This document shows, piece by piece, positions 58,973 through 64,000 of a DNA stretch of 64,000 nt. Position 1 is the stretch's first letter; the number at the start of each line of letters is the position of its first letter. The notes beneath the pieces are model-generated. The model ran no database searches and had not been told where the DNA came from. It was given only the letters and a program-made list of their open reading frames with translations. The DNA lies in assembly GCF_004134905.2 (NCBI RefSeq), contig NZ_SDPQ02000002.1, positions 434,001 through 498,000 on the forward strand, read 5' to 3'. The position numbers and the translations under genes are program-made. Source of the DNA: Aeromicrobium ginsengisoli (GTDB lineage Bacteria; Actinomycetota; Actinomycetes; Propionibacteriales; Nocardioidaceae).

Positions 58973-60034
58973 GTGCCAGCACTCGACCTGACCGCCGACA
59001 TCGTCAGCCTCACCGCCGCGCTCGTCGACATCCCGTCCGAGAGCCTCGACGAGCAGGTCATCGCCGACGCGGTCGAGGCAGCGCTGCGCGAGCTGCCGCA
59101 CCTCGAGGTCGTGCGCGATGGTCACACGATCGTCGCCCGTACGTCGCTCGGTCGTCCCGAACGCATCGTCATCGCAGGGCACCTTGACACGGTGCCCGCC
59201 AACGGCAACCTGCCGTCGCGGCTGGAGGGTGGCGTCCTCCACGGGCTGGGCACCTGCGACATGAAGGGTGGCGTGGCGATCGCACTGCAGATGGCCGCCA
59301 CCGTGCCCGAGCCCGTCCGCGACGTGACCTACGTGTTCTACGACGGCGAGGAGATCGCGGCGGAGTTCAACGGCCTCGGCCGGCTCGCGCGTGAGCGGCC
59401 CGAGCTGCTCGCCGGCGACTTCGCGATCCTCATGGAGCCGTCCAACGCCGGCGTCGAGGCCGGCTGCCAGGGCACGATGCGCGCCGACATCCGGACGACC
59501 GGTGAGCGGGCCCACACGGCGCGCGCCTGGATGGGCAGCAACGCGATCCACGCGCTCGCCCCGGTGCTCGACGGCCTCAACGCGTACGTGCCCCGCATGG
59601 TCGAGATCGACGGACTGACCTATCGCGAAGGGCTCAACGCCGTGGCGATCAGGGGCGGTGTCTCGGGCAACGTGGTTCCCGACGAGGCGGTCGTGACGGT
59701 CAACTACCGCTTCGCGCCCGACCGCAGCGAGGAGCAGGCGCACCAGCACCTGCAGGAAACCTTTGAGGGGTTCGGCCTCACGATCACCGACTCGGCGCCT
59801 GGAGCGCTGCCGGGGCTGTCGCACCCCGCCGCGGCGGCGTTCGTCGAGGCCGTCGGCGGTGAGGTCAACCCGAAGTTCGGCTGGACCGACGTCGCGCAGT
59901 TCACGCTGCTGGGCGTACCCGCGGTCAACTACGGGCCCGGCGATCCGACGTTCGCCCACAAGGCCGACGAGCACGTCCCCGTCGAGCACCTGCACCGGGT
60001 GCGCGACCGACTCGAGAAATGGCTCACGACATGA
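58973..60034 (+). CDS. dapE: Succinyl-diaminopimelate desuccinylase
   Basis: The 353-residue M20 metallopeptidase removes succinate from N-succinyl-LL-diaminopimelate, leading to meso-DAP and lysine. It has IVIAGHLDTVPANGN with the first zinc His and Asp, LGTCDMKGGVAIAL with the bridging Asp, VFYDGEEIAAEFNGLG with the catalytic Glu, and VVTVNYRFAPDRS in the lid domain. A C-terminal GPGDPTFAHKADEHVP supplies the last ligand His. The GTG start has no ribosome site, and TGGAAT lies at leaderless spacing. Its stop overlaps the LOG ATG as ATGA. The dapE / LOG / folP order resembles that around M. tuberculosis Rv1202-Rv1207. Confidence 0.94.
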   Translation: MPALDLTADIVSLTAALVDIPSESLDEQVIADAVEAALRELPHLEVVRDGHTIVARTSLGRPERIVIAGHLDTVPANGNLPSRLEGGVLHGLGTCDMKGGVAIALQMAATVPEPVRDVTYVFYDGEEIAAEFNGLGRLARERPELLAGDFAILMEPSNAGVEAGCQGTMRADIRTTGERAHTARAWMGSNAIHALAPVLDGLNAYVPRMVEIDGLTYREGLNAVAIRGGVSGNVVPDEAVVTVNYRFAPDRSEEQAHQHLQETFEGFGLTITDSAPGALPGLSHPAAAAFVEAVGGEVNPKFGWTDVAQFTLLGVPAVNYGPGDPTFAHKADEHVPVEHLHRVRDRLEKWLTT

Positions 60035-60771
60035 CTTCTGCAGACCAGCCGAGGCCCGACCACCGCAAGGGGCCCGTACGCCTGCGCGGCGCACAGCGGC
60101 CGACGAGCACGACGGACCAGCGGCTGCTCGACTCGCGTGGCCCCAGCGACTGGGTGCACACCGACCCCTGGCGGGTGCTGCGCATCCAGTCCGAATTCGT
60201 CGAGGGCTTCGGCGCGCTCGCCGAGCTCGGCCCGGCGGTCAGCATCTTCGGCTCCGCGCGGACGAAGCCCGACGACCCGATGTACGAGGCCGGGCGCCAG
60301 ATCGCCGCCAAGCTCTGCGGCGAGGGCTACGCCGTCATCACCGGCGGCGGTCCCGGTGCGATGGAGGCCGCCAACCGCGGCGCCAGCGAGTGCGGCGGCG
60401 TGTCCGTCGGTCTCGGCATCGAGCTGCCGCACGAGCAGGGCATGAACGAGTGGGTCGACCTCGGCATCAACTTCCGCTACTTCTTCGTCCGCAAGACGAT
60501 GTTCGTCAAGTACGCCCAGGGCTATGTCGTGCTGCCCGGCGGCTTCGGCACGATGGACGAGCTGTTCGAGGCGCTGACGCTGGTGCAGACCCAGAAGATC
60601 ACGTCGTTCCCGATCGTGTTGTTCGGCACCGAGTACTGGGGCGGCCTGATCGACTGGCTGCGCACGACGATGCTGACCGACGGCAAGATCGGCCAGCCCG
60701 ACATCGACATGTTGCACCTCACCGACGACGTCGACGAGGCAGTCGCCTGGTTCGTCGCCAAGGACAGCTGA
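60031..60771 (+). CDS. LOG family protein (TIGR00730 Rossmann fold, phosphoribohydrolase type)
   Basis: The 246-residue cytosolic protein has a LOG-type nucleotide-binding fold: SIFGSARTKPDDPMYEAG, VITGGGPGAMEAANRGA, and the signature YVVLPGGFGTMDELFEAL (PGG-x-GT-x-x-E). Homologues act as cytokinin riboside 5'-monophosphate phosphoribohydrolases or AMP-like nucleotide hydrolases; the M. tuberculosis relative is Rv1205. A 12-residue longer frame exists, but the ATG at 60031 overlaps the dapE stop as ATGA and was chosen. The substrate is not certain. It converges with the ABC permease. Confidence 0.9.
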   Translation: MTSADQPRPDHRKGPVRLRGAQRPTSTTDQRLLDSRGPSDWVHTDPWRVLRIQSEFVEGFGALAELGPAVSIFGSARTKPDDPMYEAGRQIAAKLCGEGYAVITGGGPGAMEAANRGASECGGVSVGLGIELPHEQGMNEWVDLGINFRYFFVRKTMFVKYAQGYVVLPGGFGTMDELFEALTLVQTQKITSFPIVLFGTEYWGGLIDWLRTTMLTDGKIGQPDIDMLHLTDDVDEAVAWFVAKDS

Positions 60772-60789
60772 CGTCACTCCCAGCGAGGC

Positions 60790-61989
60790 CTAGAACCGAA
60801 TGGCGTCGATGATCTTGACGCGCACGGCGATGAGCGCCGGCAGCAACCCGGCGAGACTGCCGACGGCGAGGGACACGACGAGGCCCAGCATCGCGGCCGA
60901 GATCGGGAACGGGGGTATGTCGGTCACGTTCGTGATGACGTGATCGGCGATCAGGGGACTGTTGACGATGCCGACCGCGCCGACGACGCCGACCAGGCCG
61001 GCGACGAACGTCGCGACGACGCTCTCCATCATGACCGAGAAGAACACGCGTGACGTGGTGGCGCCGAAGCTGCGGCGGATGCCGATCTCGCGCACGCGTT
61101 GCTTGATTGTCACCAGCGCGATGTTGAGCAGGCTCATGGCGCCCAGCAGCAGGATGAGGGCGCTGATGCCGCCGACGACGTACTTGAACGTCGTGAACGA
61201 CTCTCCGCGATCGGCCGAATCCTGCCGGTTGACCTGGACCTGGAGACCGGGGAGCTGCGACCGGAACTCCTGGGCGACCGCCTTGCTCAGCGGCTTCGCG
61301 CCCTTGGGTGGCACCCACATCTGGAAGTTGACGTCGAACATCTGCTGGGTCGCACCGAACCATCGGTCGTACGCGTCGAACAGGATGTAGGCCGTCGACC
61401 GGCCGGACTGCTCGTCCTTGCGCACCTGGCCGACGATCGTCGCCGTGATGGGTGTCTCGCCGCCGAACGTCACGGTGGCCGGCAGCGAGTCGGGGCCGAG
61501 GCGCAGTGCCTTCATGAGTCGGGCGTCGACCACGACGGCCGGGCTGAGGTTCTGCGCATCCTTGGCGTCGAGCCAGCGGCCTTGCACGGGGACCATGCGA
61601 CGCAGGTCGGCGTACGCGACGTCGACGGCGCGCAGCGAGATGTGCCTCGAGCCGGTGGGGAGCACCACCAAGGCGTCGGACTCGCCGATCGCCGAGTGGT
61701 AGGTGATGTCGAACTCGTCCATGATCGTGCTGAACACGCGTCGGGTCTCCGCAGGCGGCGGTGGCTCGCCGGTCTCGTTGCTGTAGGCGTAGAGCCCGTA
61801 CGTCGTGGGCCGCCCGCCCTCGCGCTCGGCCTGCTCGACGAGGGCCTGCTTCGCGATGCTGCTGACCGCGACGGCGCAGGTCAGGGCGCAGACCGCGACG
61901 CCGACGCCGATCAGTGAGAGCAGGACGCGGAGTCGGTGGATGCGGAGCTCCTGCCACGCCTCCGCGATCGCCGCAGCCAGTCCGGTCAT
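60790..61989 (-). CDS. ABC transporter permease (MacB/FtsX type)
   Basis: The 399-residue membrane protein has a first transmembrane helix (about 22-45; LIGVGVAVCALTCAVAV), a large extracytoplasmic MacB-type domain (about 46-265), and a C-terminal FtsX core with three helices (about 277-395; YVVGGISALILLLGAMSLLNIAL, VKQRVREIGIRRSFGATTSRVFF-type signature). The REIGIRRSFGA motif is the coupling helix contacting the ATPase. With the ATPase and HlyD-like protein encoded just upstream, it forms a MacAB-like tripartite-style exporter or lipoprotein-related efflux pump. The substrate is unknown. Confidence 0.9.
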   Translation of the reverse strand: MTGLAAAIAEAWQELRIHRLRVLLSLIGVGVAVCALTCAVAVSSIAKQALVEQAEREGGRPTTYGLYAYSNETGEPPPPAETRRVFSTIMDEFDITYHSAIGESDALVVLPTGSRHISLRAVDVAYADLRRMVPVQGRWLDAKDAQNLSPAVVVDARLMKALRLGPDSLPATVTFGGETPITATIVGQVRKDEQSGRSTAYILFDAYDRWFGATQQMFDVNFQMWVPPKGAKPLSKAVAQEFRSQLPGLQVQVNRQDSADRGESFTTFKYVVGGISALILLLGAMSLLNIALVTIKQRVREIGIRRSFGATTSRVFFSVMMESVVATFVAGLVGVVGAVGIVNSPLIADHVITNVTDIPPFPISAAMLGLVVSLAVGSLAGLLPALIAVRVKIIDAIRF

Positions 61990-62002
61990 GCCGCTGCCGC
62001 CC

Positions 62003-62701
62003 TCATGCCGGCACGTCGACGAGGCTGTGCAGCCGGCCGCCCTCGAGGCGGAATCGCTGCCGTGCCATGGCCGCGACGGCGACGTCGTGGGTGATCGTGA
62101 TGAGCGCCGCCCCGGTCTCGTGCGTGATGCCGTCGAGCAGGCTCATGACCTCGGCGCCGGTCTCGAGGTCGAGCGCTCCCGTGGGCTCGTCGGCCAGCAC
62201 GATCTTGGGACCCCGGACGATGGCCCTGGCGATCGCGACGCGCTGCTGCTCGCCGCCCGACAGGCTCTCGGGCATTGAGTCGAGCCGCGCGCCGAGGCCT
62301 ACACGTTCGAGCATCGTCGCAGCGATCTCGCGGCGCTTCCAGAACGCACTGCCGGGTGCGTACATGAGCGGTGCCGCGACGTTCTCGAGCGCCGTACGTC
62401 CCGGCAGCAGGTTGAATTGCTGGAAGACGAAACCGACGTCGCGGCCGCGGATGTGAGCGGCCGCCCGCGCCCGCAGCGTACGGGTGTCATGGCCGGCCCA
62501 CGCGAGGGTGCCGGTCGTCGGGCGGTCGAGCAGGCCCAGGAGGTTGAGCAGCGTGGACTTGCCGGTGCCCGATCGCCCGATGATGCCGATGTGGTCGCCG
62601 GTCGAGACCGTGAGGTCGACACCCGTGAGGATGTGCAGGTCGGTGTCGTCGGGCAGCTTGACGGTCCGGGTCACGTCGGTGAGTCGCAGCAGCTCGGACA
62701 T
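62003..62701 (-). CDS. ABC transporter ATP-binding protein (MacB/LolD type)
   Basis: The 232-residue ATPase has Walker A GIIGRSGTGKSTLLN, Q-loop VFQQFNLLPGRTALENV, signature LSGGEQQRVAIARAIV, Walker B IVLADEPTGALD, and the switch His in TITHD. This is the typical MacB/LolD nucleotide-binding subunit. The ATG overlaps the stop of the adaptor gene by one base (TGATG). It is separated from the permease by 13 bases, so adaptor, ATPase and permease form one operon. No substrate is indicated. Confidence 0.94.
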   Translation of the reverse strand: MSELLRLTDVTRTVKLPDDTDLHILTGVDLTVSTGDHIGIIGRSGTGKSTLLNLLGLLDRPTTGTLAWAGHDTRTLRARAAAHIRGRDVGFVFQQFNLLPGRTALENVAAPLMYAPGSAFWKRREIAATMLERVGLGARLDSMPESLSGGEQQRVAIARAIVRGPKIVLADEPTGALDLETGAEVMSLLDGITHETGAALITITHDVAVAAMARQRFRLEGGRLHSLVDVPA

Positions 62702-63738
62702 CAGCCGACCCCCTGCCCCATGTCCCCGTTGAGGTCCTCGGGGGAGGCTCCCGGGACGAACTCGAGGATCTCCTCGCCCTCCTTGAGGCCCTTGCGGATC
62801 TCGACGTTCTGCCCGTCGCTGAGCCCCAGGCGCACGCGACGCGGGGTCGGCTCGCCGTTCGTGACGACCCACACCGTGCCGGTGCCGACCACGCCGCGAA
62901 CGGCCGTGATGGGTACGACCAGGACGTCCTCGGCGCGTCCGGCGTTGATCGACATCGTCATGGCGAGGCCATCGAAGACGCGTACGTCGTCGGGCACGCG
63001 GCACGCGATGCTGGCACCGCCACCGCCCTCGCCGCCCTCACCATCGCCGGGGCCGGTGTAGCCGCTGGGGTCGATCTGCCCTGCGTCGCCCGCACCATCG
63101 CCCGTGTTGGTCGTGTCGGTCACCGGGTCACCGATCGCGAGGTCGCCGCACGAGAACGGCTTGGGGCCGCCCGTGATCGTGACTCGTGCCGACCGGGGCA
63201 TGTGGAGCAGGCGGTACTGGTCGACCGGCTTGATCGAGCCCGTCGCGCGGTAGGTGTCGAGTCGTACGGTCGCCACCGCGTCGCCCTTGGTCACCGGGTC
63301 GTCGAGCTCTTTCGCGTACGAGGCGATGCGGCCGGCCTTGGTGGCCAGCACGTTGTAGTAGCGGACCTGGGGCTTCGCCTCCTCCTCGTCGTCGCCCGTC
63401 GGCGCCTCGGTCTCCTCGGACTTGACCTGGAAGATCGGCTCGCCGACCTTGACCTTCGCACCCACGGGCAGGAAGAAGTGGTTGACGACGCCGTCGTGGT
63501 CGGCTTTCGCGGTGACCGGCGCGTCGACCTCGATCGTGCCGCGGAGCGTGAGGGTGTTCTCGATCGTGCCGCGACTGACCCCGGCGTTGCTGACCGGGAT
63601 CTTGCCGGTCGGCGTCAGCCCGCTGCGGGGCGGCTCAGGATCGTCGTTGCCGAACGCCATGACCGCCAGGCTCACGGCGATCGTGGCGAAGATCGCCACC
63701 CAGGCCACCGGGAGCACCACTTTGCGAAAGACTCTCAC
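62701..63738 (-). CDS. Membrane-fusion/HlyD-like periplasmic adaptor
   Basis: The 345-residue protein has an N-terminal membrane anchor (about 8-30; VVLPVAWVAIFATIAVSLAV), a lipoyl/barrel-sandwich domain (about 50-150), and a beta-barrel part (SIKPVDQYRLLHMPRSARV). A Gly/Asp-rich insert (GDGAGDAGQIDPSGYTG...) separates this from the membrane-proximal domain (VLVVPITAVRGVVGTGTVWVV). In a Gram-positive cell it would act outside the membrane as a partner to the ABC permease. The Gly-rich insert is unusual. GTG at 63738 follows GAGGAACGACAACC. Confidence 0.85.
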   Translation of the reverse strand: MRVFRKVVLPVAWVAIFATIAVSLAVMAFGNDDPEPPRSGLTPTGKIPVSNAGVSRGTIENTLTLRGTIEVDAPVTAKADHDGVVNHFFLPVGAKVKVGEPIFQVKSEETEAPTGDDEEEAKPQVRYYNVLATKAGRIASYAKELDDPVTKGDAVATVRLDTYRATGSIKPVDQYRLLHMPRSARVTITGGPKPFSCGDLAIGDPVTDTTNTGDGAGDAGQIDPSGYTGPGDGEGGEGGGGASIACRVPDDVRVFDGLAMTMSINAGRAEDVLVVPITAVRGVVGTGTVWVVTNGEPTPRRVRLGLSDGQNVEIRKGLKEGEEILEFVPGASPEDLNGDMGQGVG

Positions 63739-63826
63739 GGTTGTCGTTCCTCGCTGTCGACGCAGGCCATTCAGGCCCGGGAACCTGCATCGTACGTGCT
63801 TCGTGACACCCGTGACTCGAACTCGT

Positions 63827-63838
63827 GGAACGCGTTCC
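63827..63838. promoter_or_regulatory. Perfect 12-bp palindrome between folP and the ABC operon
   Basis: GGAACGCGTTCC is a perfect palindrome 88 bases upstream of the adaptor start and 11 bases beyond the folP stop codon. Its symmetry and location would suit an operator for the exporter operon. No regulator gene is adjacent. Confidence 0.35.
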
Positions 63839-63849
63839 GTCCGAGTGGG

Positions 63850-64000
63850 TCAGGCGAGGCCGCGCCGGGCGACCGCTGGCGGCCGGTCGCCGCGGATGGA
63901 CGCGATCATGTCGAGGACCTGTCGCGTCTCGGCCACGTTGTGCGCGCGGAACACCCGCGCCCCCTGCCACGCCGAGACTGCCGTCGCGGCGAGCGTGCCG
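63850..64000 (-). CDS. folP: Dihydropteroate synthase, C-terminal fragment
   Basis: Only the last 49 codons lie inside the window, the rest beyond its right edge. The peptide begins GTLAATAVSAWQGARVFRAH and continues NVAETRQVLDMIASIRGDRP. The GA-R-V-x-R-x-H-N/D-V-x-E-T pattern is that of the last helix-strand of dihydropteroate synthases, which join pterin pyrophosphate and p-aminobenzoate in folate synthesis. It ends PAVARRGLA. The order dapE / LOG / folP fits the folP2 neighbourhood of mycobacteria. Whether this is the active folP1-like or the FolP2-like paralogue cannot be told from the tail. Confidence 0.8.
   Translation of the reverse strand, partial: GTLAATAVSAWQGARVFRAHNVAETRQVLDMIASIRGDRPPAVARRGLA

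Noticed and set aside
1-64000. tRNA, rRNA, insertion sequence or prophage genes
   Set aside because: No tRNA T-loop with matching stems, no rRNA-like stretch, and no transposase, integrase or phage structural protein was seen on either strand by reading; a covariance-model search would be the decisive test.

Overview
This window is high-GC actinobacterial chromosome, most likely from the Nocardioidaceae/Propionibacteriales (Aeromicrobium- or Nocardioides-like). The evidence is the GC-rich third positions, frequent GTG starts, TANNNT-type -10 boxes with leaderless starts, and gene order. From memory, the order add / pmmB-PNP / lpdA / accA3 / maf-accE-accD-birA / PH-domain protein / purK-purE / fadE25 resembles the M. 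tuberculosis Rv3274c-Rv3313c neighbourhood. The last part (dapE, LOG, folP) resembles the Rv1202-Rv1207 neighbourhood. No rRNA, tRNA, CRISPR array, insertion sequence or phage was seen. No gene-free stretch exceeds 300 bases.

Layout. 1-8.7 kb: the end of a MaoC-like gene, adenosine deaminase, the korA-korB 2-oxoacid:ferredoxin oxidoreductase pair joined by a 27-codon micro-ORF, Lon protease with a HAIR-type (HspR) operator upstream, a cupin and a secreted repeat protein. 8.9-15.8 kb: a fused E1 alpha/beta 2-oxoacid dehydrogenase, a methyltransferase, a P-loop kinase, and a deoC / aldehyde dehydrogenase / half-aldehyde-dehydrogenase operon. 16-22.3 kb: a secreted 5'-nucleotidase and a secreted nuclease that share the same Ig-like tail. 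22.3-27.6 kb: a divergent AraC / DUF1772 pair, a membrane protein, and a four-gene translationally coupled cassette (unknown protein, small helical protein, DUF1023 alpha/beta hydrolase, lipoprotein). 27.6-32.3 kb: phosphomannomutase, a sugar epimerase/dehydrogenase, PNP and an LpdA-type flavoprotein. 32.4-37.2 kb: two paralogous secreted PGRP amidases, one fused to a SpoIID domain. 37.2-54.2 kb: acyl-CoA carboxylase subunits, BirA, two acyl-CoA dehydrogenases, an ECF sigma factor with a membrane partner, Maf, an adenylate cyclase, purK and purE. 54.2-64 kb: a regulator with two LuxR-type HTH domains, a lipoprotein, an APH-like kinase, a TetR remnant, a VOC protein, dapE, LOG, an efflux-type ABC transporter and the end of folP.

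How the genes work together. One theme is nucleic-acid salvage. The secreted nuclease and 5'-nucleotidase would release nucleosides; adenosine deaminase and PNP process purine nucleosides; a phosphopentomutase-type enzyme and DeoC feed (deoxy)ribose phosphate into glycolysis; and the aldehyde dehydrogenase removes acetaldehyde. A second theme is acyl-CoA metabolism: accA3, accD, accE, BirA, two acyl-CoA dehydrogenases, the E1 enzyme and KorAB. A third is cell-wall remodelling by the two PGRP proteins.

The strongest candidates for undescribed biology are the DUF1023 hydrolase / lipoprotein cassette, the PGRP-LGFP-FnIII-SpoIID fusion, three GTTAAC boxes at exact 10-bp spacing over a leaderless promoter, and the korA-korB bridging micro-ORF.
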